Source of the DNA: Aestuariimicrobium sp. p3-SID1156 | GTDB lineage: Bacteria > Actinomycetota > Actinomycetes > Propionibacteriales > Propionibacteriaceae | DNA length: 64,000 nucleotides | Reading direction: 5' to 3' | Assembly (NCBI RefSeq): GCF_025144225.1 | Contig: NZ_JALXXB010000006.1 | Span: 62,001 to 126,000 of the forward strand | Shown: one piece after another, positions 1 through 9,283 of the stretch | How positions within the stretch are numbered: position 1 is the stretch's first letter | Layout: the number at the start of each line of letters is the position of its first letter | Program-made: the position numbers and the translations under genes | Notes under the pieces: model-generated | Databases searched by the model: none | What the model was told of the DNA's origin: nothing | Seen by the model: only the letters and a program-made list of their open reading frames with translations

Positions 1-1190
1 GGTTGCCGGTCGGGTTGGTCAGCACCCCAGGGGATGGTGTGGTCGAGGTCGATGCCCCTACCGGTGGAGGGTTTCACTGACCAGGGGAACACCTCGGTCG
101 GGTTCCGCAGCGTGACTGCTCGCCGCATCGCGGCGGGGATCTCGTAGGAATCGACCGGCTGCACACCGTCACAGTCGAGCACCGGGCGGACGGTCACGCG
201 GGAGTGGCCGACCAGTTCCTTGACCCAGCCCGCCAGGATGGGTCCGACCTTCTCCACCCGCCCGAGACCTTCCCCGGTTCGCGCAGTGTCGTCGGTCAGA
301 TGGACGATGACTTCGCTGCGGGGCAGCAGCTTGTCGGGGTCGACAGTGACCTGGCCGCAGGTATGGCCACGCATCCCCTTCGAGGGGCACTCCTGCTCGA
401 GCCCGTGAGGCAGCTGGTCGACCAGCGAGGCCTGCAGCAGGCTCAATGCGTAGGCGGGGGAGGCGAGGATCCCCAGTGCCGTTGCCCGGCGGATCTGATG
501 GGAGTCCTGGTTGCCGCCCTGCCCAAGGATCATCGCCAATCGGTTGAGGGCGGCGTTGAGATGGATCCCATCCGCAGTCAACAACCGGGCGGACACCCCA
601 GTCACCCCGAGCGCCGACTGATCAAAGTCGACCCGTCGGTTGGCGAGGGCTTCTTCGTGTTCGTCCTGCACACGTCCGGTCTGCATCTCCATCACCCGGG
701 CGCGCGCGTAGCGCTCGTGGCGTGAGAAGTGGCCGGTGGCGATCATCGGCTCCAACTCCGCATCCAGCTCCAGGGCCTGCTCGTGGGTGAGGGGCTTGGC
801 GATCCCAGCAATCGAGGTGGCCTTGAATGCCCGCAGCCTGCCAGTCATCACCATCTGCCACAGACGGGGGAACCGGTACTTGGTGGCGACCGCCTGGAAC
901 AGCTCCACATGCGCAGTGTCGACCGACAACCCCAATGCTCCGGCGACTTCCATCGGGGTGAACTCGGCAATCTCCGGTGTCCCATCCCCACCAGCGCGCA
1001 CCATCTGTTCCCCGTGCAGCACCGGACCCTGCGTGTCCTCGGGAACCCAGCGGTATTCCTCGGCGAACTCGGCGTAGCACCTCAGCTCTTCGGCCTCGGC
1101 CCTGAGTTTGGCTTGTCGCGCAGCGCGCAGCGAGACCAGCCGCTCGCGCGCTACATCTGGGTTGAATCCCACGCTGACCACCTCTTTCAT
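1..1190 (-). CDS. DUF222 / HNH endonuclease family protein (3' end outside window)
   Basis: Reading the minus strand from ATG 1190 gives an open frame to the window edge, so the C-terminus is missing. The N-terminal 300 residues have the alpha-helical DUF222 (13E12 repeat) pattern, and the last visible residues (about 340-397) contain AMRRAVTLR and DLDHTIPW, the start of an HNH nuclease domain whose metal-binding Asp-His is visible. The family is abundant in actinobacteria, often in many copies; its biological role is unsettled. An in-frame ATG at 1208 would add six residues; neither start has a clear ribosome binding site. Confidence 0.85.
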   Translation of the reverse strand, partial: MKEVVSVGFNPDVARERLVSLRAARQAKLRAEAEELRCYAEFAEEYRWVPEDTQGPVLHGEQMVRAGGDGTPEIAEFTPMEVAGALGLSVDTAHVELFQAVATKYRFPRLWQMVMTGRLRAFKATSIAGIAKPLTHEQALELDAELEPMIATGHFSRHERYARARVMEMQTGRVQDEHEEALANRRVDFDQSALGVTGVSARLLTADGIHLNAALNRLAMILGQGGNQDSHQIRRATALGILASPAYALSLLQASLVDQLPHGLEQECPSKGMRGHTCGQVTVDPDKLLPRSEVIVHLTDDTARTGEGLGRVEKVGPILAGWVKELVGHSRVTVRPVLDCDGVQPVDSYEIPAAMRRAVTLRNPTEVFPWSVKPSTGRGIDLDHTIPWGADQPDRQ

Positions 1191-1351
1191 GTCTCTATTC
1201 GAAGACATGTACCAATCTAGGCAAGGGGTCCGACAAGACGTGCATCGCCTACCAGTTGAGTCCTCACAGGCCTCGCCTCGCACGAAGGAGGGCGAGCGAC
1301 GACGGGCCGCCACCTTGGAATCATCGGCATCCAGCCCCGGGGAGTAACGGC

Positions 1352-2458
1352 TCAGCCGCGCAGGCGCTCCGCTGCCGCGGCGATCCGCTCATCGCTGGCC
1401 GTCAGCCCGATCCGCACATGCTGGCGCCCACGTTCCCCGTAGAAATCACCGGGAGCGACCAGGATTCCCCGGTCAGCGAGCCAGTCGACGGTGGCCCGGC
1501 AGTCCTCGTCGCGGGTCGCCCAGAGGTAGAGCGAGCCCTGGGAGTCGTCGATCCGGAACCCGGCGGCTTCGAGTGCAGGCGTGAGCACCTCACGACGCTT
1601 CTGGTATCGAGAGAACTGTTCGGCAACATGCGCCCGGTCCCCCATCGCAGCCTGCAACGCGGCCTGCACCGGGGCGGGAACCATGAAGCCCAGATGTTTG
1701 CCGACGCCCAGCAGTTCGGACACGATCGCGGGGTCACCGGCCACAAAACCGGCTCGGTAGCCGGCCATGTTCGACTCCTTGGAGGTCGACATGACCGCGA
1801 GCACACGCTCGACAGAACCGCCGTTGAGGGACTGGTCGAGCACCGAGTGGGAGCGTCCCTCGTAGACGAACTCGCCGTAGCACTCGTCGCTGGCCAGGAC
1901 CGCATCCACCAAACGGGCGTAGGCAATCCACTCCCCCAGCAGCTCCACCGACATCACGGCGCCGGAGGGGTTGGCCGGGGAGTTGATCCAGATCAGCGAC
2001 GGCGTCCCCGGCTGACCAGCGCCGGGCAGGCGCGAGGGATCATCGCAGGGGACGATTCCGCAACCCGCCACGCGAGCACCGACGTCGTAGGTCGGGTAGG
2101 CGATCTCCGGGATCACCACCACGTCCCCGGCGCCAAGACCCAGCATCATGGGCAGCATCGCCACGATCATCTTGGTGCCGACGACCGGCAGGACGCCGGT
2201 TTCGGGCAGGTCCACGCTGTTCCAGCGCGAGGTCAGGTGCCCCAGGATCGCCGAGCGCAGGGCGGGCGTCCCCCAGACGGTCGGGTAGCCATGCGCATCG
2301 GACGCCTCACAGAGCGCCTCGCGGGCAACCTCGGGGGTGGGGTCGACCGGCGTCCCGACCGAGAGGTCGACGATCCCGCCCGGGTGCGACTGGGCGCGGG
2401 ACTTGGCCTCGGCCAGGCTGTCCCAGGGGAAATCGGGAAGGCGAGCCGACAGGCCCAC
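1352..2458 (-). CDS. dapC: Succinyldiaminopimelate transaminase (DapC)
   Basis: A 368-residue fold-type I PLP aminotransferase. It should convert N-succinyl-2-amino-6-ketopimelate to N-succinyl-LL-diaminopimelate with glutamate as amino donor, a step of lysine and peptidoglycan DAP synthesis in the cytoplasm. Visible family marks are the SVGTPVDPTPE N-terminal segment, the NSPANPSGAV substrate/cofactor motif and the PLP-lysine region STSKESNMAGYRAGF. It starts 3 bp after the ferredoxin gene stop, so the two are one operon; the fdx-dapC pair is a conserved actinobacterial arrangement. The assignment rests on that neighbour as much as on the sequence, since related aminotransferases are similar. 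Confidence 0.9.
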   Translation of the reverse strand: MGLSARLPDFPWDSLAEAKSRAQSHPGGIVDLSVGTPVDPTPEVAREALCEASDAHGYPTVWGTPALRSAILGHLTSRWNSVDLPETGVLPVVGTKMIVAMLPMMLGLGAGDVVVIPEIAYPTYDVGARVAGCGIVPCDDPSRLPGAGQPGTPSLIWINSPANPSGAVMSVELLGEWIAYARLVDAVLASDECYGEFVYEGRSHSVLDQSLNGGSVERVLAVMSTSKESNMAGYRAGFVAGDPAIVSELLGVGKHLGFMVPAPVQAALQAAMGDRAHVAEQFSRYQKRREVLTPALEAAGFRIDDSQGSLYLWATRDEDCRATVDWLADRGILVAPGDFYGERGRQHVRIGLTASDERIAAAAERLRG

Positions 2459-2461
2459 GGG

Positions 2462-2788
2462 TCACTCTCCCTGCGGCGGCAGGGCGGCGACGGTCGGGTG
2501 GTCCTTGTCGATGACACCCATCTTGGCGGCACCACCGGGCGAGCCGATACCGTCGAAGAACTCGACATTGATGTCGAAGTAGTGCTTCTGGTCCTCGGGG
2601 ATGTCGTCCTCGTAGTAGATCGCCTCAACGGGGCAGACCGGTTCGCAGGCGCCGCAGTCGACGCACTCGTCGGTCTGGATGTAGAGCATGCGGTTGCCCT
2701 CGTAGATGCAGTCCACGGGACATTCGTCGACGCAGGCGCGATCCTTCACGTCCACGCAGGCTTCACCAATGATGTAGGCCACATCCAC
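2462..2788 (-). CDS. fdxA: Seven-iron (3Fe-4S/4Fe-4S) ferredoxin
   Basis: A 108-residue acidic ferredoxin. Cysteines at 11, 19, 23 and 27 and a second set at 42, 45, 48 and 52 (CVDCGACEPVCP) match the 3Fe-4S plus 4Fe-4S layout of actinobacterial FdxA/FdxC. The first cluster lacks the canonical CxxCxxC spacing (Cys11 followed by seven residues to Cys19), as expected for a 3Fe cluster. It is a small cytoplasmic electron carrier; its partner cannot be read from the sequence. It is first in an operon with dapC. Confidence 0.93.
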   Translation of the reverse strand: MDVAYIIGEACVDVKDRACVDECPVDCIYEGNRMLYIQTDECVDCGACEPVCPVEAIYYEDDIPEDQKHYFDINVEFFDGIGSPGGAAKMGVIDKDHPTVAALPPQGE

Positions 2789-2860
2789 TCCTCGTTGTGC
2801 TTGCTCGACGCACGTCGCCGAGCACAGGCGATACTACAACCCTGCACCACCCCGGGGCGA

Positions 2861-4594
2861 TCAGGACTTGGTGCAGGTGATCTGCGGGGTCGCGGCGTAG
2901 GTCCAGCGGTAGGGCTCGGACTTGACCACCTTGCCCCCCTTGTAGAACTCCCGCTTCCAGTTCACGGTGAAGCCGGGCGATTTGGCCTGGGGCTCGCAGT
3001 CAGGCTCGTCGTTGGTCTGGTCAGGGGCGTCGTAGTAGTCGGTCTTGACCAGCTCGGTGGACTTGACCGCATCCCAGGTCTTGGTGGACCAGATCTTGAT
3101 GGTCATCGAGCCCTGGCCCCCGGGAGCGGCCTTCTGGACGTAGGCCTGGATCACGACCCCGTAGTTGGTGTTGTTGCGGAACTTGAGGTCCAGCTTGCCG
3201 TAGTAGAGCGTGGCCTCGCGTCCGGCCGGGTAGCGCGGGAAGTAGAGGGTGTGGGGGTGGTGCTCCACATCCTCCAGCCCGGCGAAGAAGATGGCGTTGA
3301 ACAGCGTGGTGGCGGACTGGGAGACGCCACCGCCGGTCTCCTTCTTCAACCGCGACCCCTGGATCACGTAGCCGTCGACGTAGCCATTGGCCTTGGTGCG
3401 TTCACCCAGGGTGTCGTTCATGCTGAACACTTCGCCGGGCTTGACCAGCTTGCCGTTGATCACGCTCGCCACCCTGGAGAGGTTGATGTTGCGGTACTCG
3501 GCGTAGGGGAACTGGGTGGTGAACTCGCCGATGACCTCCTTGACGCCCAACTTCTCGGCGTCCCCGGTGCTGAACGTCGGCGGCTGCTTGGTGACCTTCA
3601 CCGAAACAGTGCGGTCCTGGCCGGTCTTGGTGATCGCGGGTCCGACGGTGTCGATGAAGGACTTCTTGTCCACACCCACGCCATCAACCGACGGGTCGAT
3701 GAAGGGCTTGCCGGCCTTGAAGGTGAACCGGGCGTCCTTGCCCTTGGCGAAGCCGAGGCTGTCCATGTCCTTCTCAGCCTCCTTCCACACCTTCTCCATG
3801 TCGGTGGCCGCGGTGACGTTGCCGTCCTTGGCGGTGAAGGTGGTGGCGGCGGCGATGGTCTTGACGTCCAGGTTGAAGGTCTTCGGGCCCGCCTTGACCA
3901 CGATCGGACCGGAGAGGGCCGGGTCGGCGTACTCCTTCTTGACCTTGTCGACCTCGTCAGTGGTGATCTCGGGGTCGGCTGTGTCGACGGCGACCTGGAC
4001 CTTGTCGGACGTCGGCCAGGCCTTGCGGACTGCCTTGGCGGTCGCGGACTGGTTGAGCGTGACCGACGGGGTGTGCGGGGTGGTGACAGCCTTGATGCCC
4101 TCGATCGCGATGGTGGCGTCCTTGCCTTCGGTGGCGAAGGTGGAGGCCGTCGAGGCCACTGCCCTGTCCAGGGCGGACTGGTCGATCCGGGTCACAGCAC
4201 CGATGGCGCCTCCCCCGCGCAGCACGTTCCAGATCTTGACCGGGTCCCACGAGCGGCCGGCTCCGGCCTTGGCCACGGTCCGGTCGAAGTCGACGACCAT
4301 GCCCGCTTCAGAGGGCTTCAACTGCGCGCTGTTGCCATCGCCCTCGAGGGTGATCGGCTTGTCATACCTTGGGCCGAGCTGTTCGTTCAGGACGTTCACG
4401 GCCTCCCCGTGGGTCAAGCCGCCGATGGAGACCCCCTCCACCGAGGCATTGCGGGGAGTCTTGTTGCTGGCCATGAAGTACCCGGCGACATAGGCCGCGG
4501 CCACCAGCAGCAGGAGCCCTCCGAGGACCGAGCCCACGATCACTCCGGTGCGCCCGCGGCGGGGACGATCTTGGCTCTGGACGGGTTCAGACAA
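2861..4594 (-). CDS. VanW-family wall-associated membrane protein
   Basis: A single-pass membrane protein: a short basic cytoplasmic segment (DRPRRGR), one transmembrane helix (about residues 17-40), then an extracytoplasmic region with peptidoglycan-binding-4-like repeats (about 60-330) and a C-terminal VanW domain (about 350-490: INLSRVASVINGKLVKPGEVFSMND spread over that stretch, and ETGGGVSQSATTLFNA). VanW proteins are linked to the cell wall but their reaction is unknown. An upstream in-frame ATG at 4636 is possible, but TTG at 4594 is preceded by AGGAG five bases away and is the better start (577 residues). It stands alone between fdxA and pepN. Confidence 0.85.
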   Translation of the reverse strand: MSEPVQSQDRPRRGRTGVIVGSVLGGLLLLVAAAYVAGYFMASNKTPRNASVEGVSIGGLTHGEAVNVLNEQLGPRYDKPITLEGDGNSAQLKPSEAGMVVDFDRTVAKAGAGRSWDPVKIWNVLRGGGAIGAVTRIDQSALDRAVASTASTFATEGKDATIAIEGIKAVTTPHTPSVTLNQSATAKAVRKAWPTSDKVQVAVDTADPEITTDEVDKVKKEYADPALSGPIVVKAGPKTFNLDVKTIAAATTFTAKDGNVTAATDMEKVWKEAEKDMDSLGFAKGKDARFTFKAGKPFIDPSVDGVGVDKKSFIDTVGPAITKTGQDRTVSVKVTKQPPTFSTGDAEKLGVKEVIGEFTTQFPYAEYRNINLSRVASVINGKLVKPGEVFSMNDTLGERTKANGYVDGYVIQGSRLKKETGGGVSQSATTLFNAIFFAGLEDVEHHPHTLYFPRYPAGREATLYYGKLDLKFRNNTNYGVVIQAYVQKAAPGGQGSMTIKIWSTKTWDAVKSTELVKTDYYDAPDQTNDEPDCEPQAKSPGFTVNWKREFYKGGKVVKSEPYRWTYAATPQITCTKS

Positions 4595-4660
4595 CGCGGC
4601 TCCTGGCGAGAATCGAACAGGGAAGGACTGCCCCATCCTACGTCACAGGTTGGCCAGGGG

Positions 4661-7123
4661 TCACAGATCAGAACGTGCCATTCGTGCCGCCATGATTTGT
4701 TCCACCCGGCGCAGCGCCTCCTGCAGGGGCCGCTGTACCAGGGCGGGCACGTCATCGGACGCCAGAGCGGCGCGCAGCCTGAGGTCCACCTCCGCGCTCG
4801 CGTGGGAGGTCGGTGCCGAGGCCTGGACCAGTCTGGGCACCATCCAGCCCTGCCGGTGGCGGGCCGAGGCGATCATTCCGGAGAGCCAGGGCTCGACCAG
4901 CCCATCGGTGAGGTGGGCATGCTCAGGCAGGAAAAGGTTCTGGGCGATCGCCTGGAGCTCGTGATTGCCCAGGTCGGAGGACCCGGTGAGCACCTCCAGG
5001 GCAGCGCGCTTGGCTTCCTCGGTGGGCACCGCGGTCTGCACTCCCCACATGCGCAGCAGGCCGGTCGAGGTGTGATCGCGGGCGTACTCGGCGTCGATGA
5101 TCTCGGTTCCGGCGCCCAGCATGATCAGCCGGTGGACGCCGAGCCAGCGCAGTTCCTGGTCCAGCCCGATCCCCTGGGGGAGGTCCTGCTCCTCCAACCA
5201 CGCGGTGAGCTGTTCGCGGTCCCGAGTGGTGCGCAGCAAGGCGCGGAAGGCGCTCAGCTGCAGGTCGGAGCCGGCAGGCGCTGAGGCGACGAGCTCGGCC
5301 GATGCGGCTGCCAACTCCTCGCGTCCTTCGGTGCGTTCGGCGGGTGCCAGCCAGTCACCGGAGAGGTCGAGGGCCCAACTGAGCATGGCGGCGGCGATGG
5401 TCGCGTCTGCCTCGCCCGGCAGTGCGGCAATGATCGACGACAAGGCCGCCCGTGGCGAGAGTTCGGCGTGTCGGACGCCATCGCGCAGGGCATTGAGCAG
5501 CACCACCCGCACGGACGGGTCGGCGAAGCGCGAGAGGGCCGGCAGCTGGCCCAGCGACACGGAGGGACGAACCCGGGCCCAGGTCTGGTCGCCTGCGTCC
5601 GGGATCAGGAGGTCGGCATGGATGAAGGGGTGTTCGGTGCGCTGGCAGCCGACCACCAATGGGATGCGACCCTGATCCACGCCATGGGCGTCGAAGGCAG
5701 CGAGTTCCAGGGCGTGGTCGCGGTCGGCCGGGTGCTCGAGGGGCACCTGGCGCACGACGTGGTCCGCATCGACGCTGATCAGGTCCAGGTCCTGGGTGGT
5801 GAGCCACTGCCGGGACCACTGCTCCAGCCCTTCGGCTCCGGCGTGGGTCCAGCAGTCGAGCAGGTCCTGGGCACGGGCGTTCCCGAACTGGAACAGCTCC
5901 ACGTAGCGGCGTAGGCCGGCCAGGAAGACCTCGTCGCCCATGCGGGCGACCAGCTGGCGGAGGACGGCGGCACCCTTGGCATAGGAGATGCCGTCGAAGT
6001 TCTCCAGGGCGGTGCGGGCGTCGTCGGAGCCGTTGCCGGCGATGGGGTGCGAGCCGGGACCCTGGTCTGCCTCCGACCCCCAGTTCTTGCGGTTGACACC
6101 GAAGTCGACCCACAGGTTCGTGCGGCCGGACGCGGTGATCACGCGGTGGGCCAGGTATTCCGCGAAGGATTCGTTGAGCCACAGGTCATCCCACCAACGC
6201 ATGGTGACCAGGTCGCCGAACCACTGGTGTGCCATCTCGTGCGCCACCAGCCCGGCGCGGGAGTCGAGTTCGGCCCGCGTGACAGCCCCGCGGAAGAGCA
6301 TCTGTTCACGGACCAGCACGCAGCCCGGGTTCTCCATCGCGCCGGCGTTGAAGTCGGGAACGAATGCCTGGACGTAGTCGCCGAAGGGATAGCGGATCGC
6401 GAAGAGGTCGTGGTAGGCATCCAGGCACTCGGCAGTGACCTCGAGCAGATCGGTGGCGGCGCGTTCCAACTCGGCCGTCATCGAGCGTCGGGCCAGCAGT
6501 TCCAGTCGGACACCGTCGTGGTCACCCGCGATCGTGGCCCAGGGCCCGGCGACGAGGGTGGTGGTGTAGCTGGGGATGGGTTCGGTCCAGCCCAGCACCC
6601 ACTCGGTGCGTCCGGCGCGCTCGGTGTGACTCTCCACCGGCGCGTTGCCGCGCACGATCCAGTCGGCGGGGGTGAGGACGCGGAAACGGTGGCGGGCCTT
6701 GATGTCGGGCTGGTCGAAGCACGTGATCCAGCGAGGGGCGGCGTCCAGGAAGCTCATCGCGTAGAGGTAGGTCTGCCCGTCGCCGGCGTCCTGGTGACGA
6801 TGGAGGCCCTCGCCATCGTGGGAGTAGTGCATGGTCGCGACGACGTCGAGGGTGTTCTCGCACTGCAGCCCGTCGAGGTGGATGCGTCCACCTTCGATCG
6901 CCGCGTCAGGGATCGGCGTGCCGTTGAGCACGGCCTGAACGTCCGCACCGTCGCACTCGATGAAGGTGTCAGCACCCGCGGTGGCGTTGAAGACGAGGCG
7001 CGTTCGGCTGCTGAAGGTGTCGCGATTACCGGTGAGGTCCAGTTCCACCTCTGCTCGCACGTCTCGTACCAGACCTGAACGCTCGTCTGCCTCCGCACGC
7101 CGCAGGCTGGGACGTCGGCTCAT
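4661..7123 (-). CDS. pepN: Aminopeptidase N (M1 family zinc metallopeptidase)
   Basis: An 820-residue M1 aminopeptidase that removes N-terminal residues from peptides in the cytoplasm. The exopeptidase motif GAMEN lies at about residues 260-264 and the zinc site HEMAH at 294-298, followed 18 residues later by the third ligand Glu in NESFAEY. The C-terminal ERAP1-like helical domain is present and the length is typical. The start is ATG 7123, which overlaps the stop of the upstream PfkB gene in ATGA; the longer upstream frame would run into that gene and looks non-coding. Translational coupling to the sugar kinase suggests co-expression, although the functions are not obviously linked. Confidence 0.95.
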   Translation of the reverse strand: MSRRPSLRRAEADERSGLVRDVRAEVELDLTGNRDTFSSRTRLVFNATAGADTFIECDGADVQAVLNGTPIPDAAIEGGRIHLDGLQCENTLDVVATMHYSHDGEGLHRHQDAGDGQTYLYAMSFLDAAPRWITCFDQPDIKARHRFRVLTPADWIVRGNAPVESHTERAGRTEWVLGWTEPIPSYTTTLVAGPWATIAGDHDGVRLELLARRSMTAELERAATDLLEVTAECLDAYHDLFAIRYPFGDYVQAFVPDFNAGAMENPGCVLVREQMLFRGAVTRAELDSRAGLVAHEMAHQWFGDLVTMRWWDDLWLNESFAEYLAHRVITASGRTNLWVDFGVNRKNWGSEADQGPGSHPIAGNGSDDARTALENFDGISYAKGAAVLRQLVARMGDEVFLAGLRRYVELFQFGNARAQDLLDCWTHAGAEGLEQWSRQWLTTQDLDLISVDADHVVRQVPLEHPADRDHALELAAFDAHGVDQGRIPLVVGCQRTEHPFIHADLLIPDAGDQTWARVRPSVSLGQLPALSRFADPSVRVVLLNALRDGVRHAELSPRAALSSIIAALPGEADATIAAAMLSWALDLSGDWLAPAERTEGREELAAASAELVASAPAGSDLQLSAFRALLRTTRDREQLTAWLEEQDLPQGIGLDQELRWLGVHRLIMLGAGTEIIDAEYARDHTSTGLLRMWGVQTAVPTEEAKRAALEVLTGSSDLGNHELQAIAQNLFLPEHAHLTDGLVEPWLSGMIASARHRQGWMVPRLVQASAPTSHASAEVDLRLRAALASDDVPALVQRPLQEALRRVEQIMAARMARSDL

Positions 7124-8142
7124 CGGGGACGCTTCCACTGGTGGTGGGTCGCAATGTCTGCCAGGAAGGAGTAGTCGCGCGCCAATGCCGAATCTGCCGG
7201 CTGGCGGGTGAGCCAGTTCCACAGTTGCCCCAGCGTGGGGGCGGTGGTCGCGCCGCCGGGGCGCGCCACGGTCAGGGACGCCATCGCGACGGCGAGGCGC
7301 AGCCTCTGCTCGAGGGGCCAGGTGGTCATGAGTCCAGCCGCCCAGCCGGCATTGAAGACATCACCTGCACCGGAGGCATCCACCACCTCGACCTGGAGGG
7401 CGGGGACGTGGACGATGTCGCCGGTGAGGCGGTCAAGGGCCATGGCGCCCTCACCACCGAGGGTGACCACCGGCTCCCGGACGACATCGGCGAGCACGTG
7501 CAATGCCTTCTCGGGGCTGTCTGTCCGGGTGAACTTCAACGCCTCGTCGAGGTTGGGGGTGAAGCTGTGGCACAGCGGCAGGTCCACCATGGCGGCCAGG
7601 TCCCACTCCCCCGACTCGTCCCAACCGGAGTCGCCGATCACCTTGGTGCCAGCCTCGGCGGCCGCTTCGAGCCAGGGCATGGCGAAGGGCTGCAGGTGCG
7701 CGATGGAGACCGCCGCCGGTGGATGCGAGCGTTGCCGCAGGACACAGGCCCCCGGGTGCGGGGTCTCGGCCGTGACCATCGCCCGGTCGCCCGCGTAGTT
7801 GAGGATGACGGTCAGCGGGGTCTGCCAGTCGCGGTGCATCAGGCAGTTGCGGGTGTCGACCCCTTCACGTTCGAGCATCTCCAGCGAGCCGCGACCCAGG
7901 GTGTCGTCACCGACATCACTGACCATCGACACCTGCAGCCCGACCCTCGCCGCGGCGATGCACGAGTTGGCGATGCCGCCCGGGACACCGACGTAGGGGG
8001 CGGTGCGCAGCTCTCTGCCCGGCTGCGGCCCAGTGGCGGGCAGGCCACTGAAGACCAGGTCGTTGAAGAACAGACCGACGGCGAGCAGGTCGATGGCCTG
8101 CTCGCCGCTTCGATCCACTGCCCAGCTGGGGATGTCGTCCAC
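7120..8142 (-). CDS. PfkB/ribokinase-family carbohydrate kinase
   Basis: A 340-residue PfkB-fold kinase. Signature 1 is seen near the N-terminus (GGIANSCIAAARVG) and signature 2 DASGAGDVFNAG around residues 255-266, where the Asp of GAGD is the catalytic base. Substrate is not readable; ribokinase, fructokinase and tagatose-type kinases all share these motifs. GTG 8142 is chosen because AGGAGG lies six bases upstream; the 24 extra residues of the longer frame look non-coding. It follows a glycerol-3-phosphate-dehydrogenase-like gene and a SorC regulator, so a role in one sugar or polyol pathway controlled by SorC is likely. Confidence 0.85.
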   Translation of the reverse strand: MDDIPSWAVDRSGEQAIDLLAVGLFFNDLVFSGLPATGPQPGRELRTAPYVGVPGGIANSCIAAARVGLQVSMVSDVGDDTLGRGSLEMLEREGVDTRNCLMHRDWQTPLTVILNYAGDRAMVTAETPHPGACVLRQRSHPPAAVSIAHLQPFAMPWLEAAAEAGTKVIGDSGWDESGEWDLAAMVDLPLCHSFTPNLDEALKFTRTDSPEKALHVLADVVREPVVTLGGEGAMALDRLTGDIVHVPALQVEVVDASGAGDVFNAGWAAGLMTTWPLEQRLRLAVAMASLTVARPGGATTAPTLGQLWNWLTRQPADSALARDYSFLADIATHHQWKRPR

Positions 8143-8200
8143 CGAGGACCTCCTGCTCGAATGTGCAGCCCCTACGCTAGCGGGCAAGCTCGCCCAGAGG

Positions 8201-9259
8201 TCACTTCTCTCCACCGAAGAAGAGCGACCACGGCATCTCGAGGGGGGCGTCCTCGGCGATGATCTCGTAGAGGTAGCGACAGAAGGGGAAGTCCTCGGGC
8301 TGGATGACCCCGCGCTCGGTGAGCGGCTTGAGGGCGGCGCCGACCACGCGGATGGCGGCCACCCCCTCGAGAGTGACGCCCTTCATGTGCACGTCGCGGA
8401 CCTCCGAGAAGGGGACGCCGCTGCCGACGTAGGTGCCGGCCTTGACATTGCGACCACCCATGGAGGTGACGAACATGTCGCCGACACCACACAACCCGTC
8501 GCCGGTCTTCGGGTCGCCACCGAGCAGCTCGATGAACTGCTTGAGCTCCACCGCGCCCTGGGCGAAGAGGGCCGCAGCGTAGTTGAACATGACGTAGCGG
8601 TCCTTGTCCTTGCCCTGGGCCTGGAGGATCCCGGCCGCGAAACCGCCGCCGAAGGCGTAGATGTTCTTGGCGGCCGCGGAGACCTCGGCGCCGATGAAGT
8701 CCGTGGTCGTCCAGACGTGGTAGTAGTCAGTGCGGAACAGGTCGGCGACCCAGTCCACGTACTCCTGGTCGGTGGAGGTGAAGACCACACAGGTGTCATG
8801 ACGCACGGCGACCTCGCCGGCAATGGAGGGTCCGGTGATGGCGGCCCACTGGCACTGGTCAGCCAGGTCACCGAAGTGGCGCTGGATGACCTCAGGGAGG
8901 ATGTGCAGGGTGCCGTCCTCGTCGGCCTGCATGCCCTTCGTGATCGAGAGGATCTTCGCGCCCGGCTTCACCAGCCGCTTGAGTTGGTCGGCAACCCAGT
9001 CCACGCCGAAGCTGTTGACTCCACTCATGACCAGGTCGGCGCCCTCGAAGGCGGTCTCAGCCTCGGCGAGCTGGTGGGCGGTGACGCCCTCGGGGACCTT
9101 GAGGTCGAGGTTGGGGTGGACGCCGGAATCCTGGATGGAGCGGATGATCTCCTCGTCCAGATGGGTGCCGACGAGGGCGACCTCGTGGCCGTTGTCGGTG
9201 AGGGGCCAGGTCAGCGCGGTGGCCATGATGCCGGCGCCGAGGATTGCAATTTTTGCCAT
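8201..9259 (-). CDS. NAD(P)-dependent glycerol-3-phosphate dehydrogenase-like protein
   Basis: A 352-residue protein with an N-terminal Rossmann fold (GAGIMATAL, residues 8-16) and a C-terminal helical domain containing the catalytic-lysine region AAAKNIYAFGGG. This is the GpsA fold, but the sequence is divergent and sits in a sugar-kinase operon, not next to phospholipid or GTPase genes, so it may oxidise a different polyol phosphate, for example a tetritol or pentitol phosphate. That is inference. A ribosome binding site-like GGAGT precedes ATG 9259. It lies 24 bp after the SorC gene and 58 bp before the PfkB gene. Confidence 0.78.
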   Translation of the reverse strand: MAKIAILGAGIMATALTWPLTDNGHEVALVGTHLDEEIIRSIQDSGVHPNLDLKVPEGVTAHQLAEAETAFEGADLVMSGVNSFGVDWVADQLKRLVKPGAKILSITKGMQADEDGTLHILPEVIQRHFGDLADQCQWAAITGPSIAGEVAVRHDTCVVFTSTDQEYVDWVADLFRTDYYHVWTTTDFIGAEVSAAAKNIYAFGGGFAAGILQAQGKDKDRYVMFNYAAALFAQGAVELKQFIELLGGDPKTGDGLCGVGDMFVTSMGGRNVKAGTYVGSGVPFSEVRDVHMKGVTLEGVAAIRVVGAALKPLTERGVIQPEDFPFCRYLYEIIAEDAPLEMPWSLFFGGEK

Positions 9260-9283
9260 GGTTACTCCTTGGTGGTGGTGCGG

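Noticed and set aside
1256-5284. Very long plus-strand open frame (1342 codons)
   Set aside because: It is antisense to dapC, the ferredoxin, the VanW protein and pepN, all of which have clear family motifs. High GC makes such shadow frames common.
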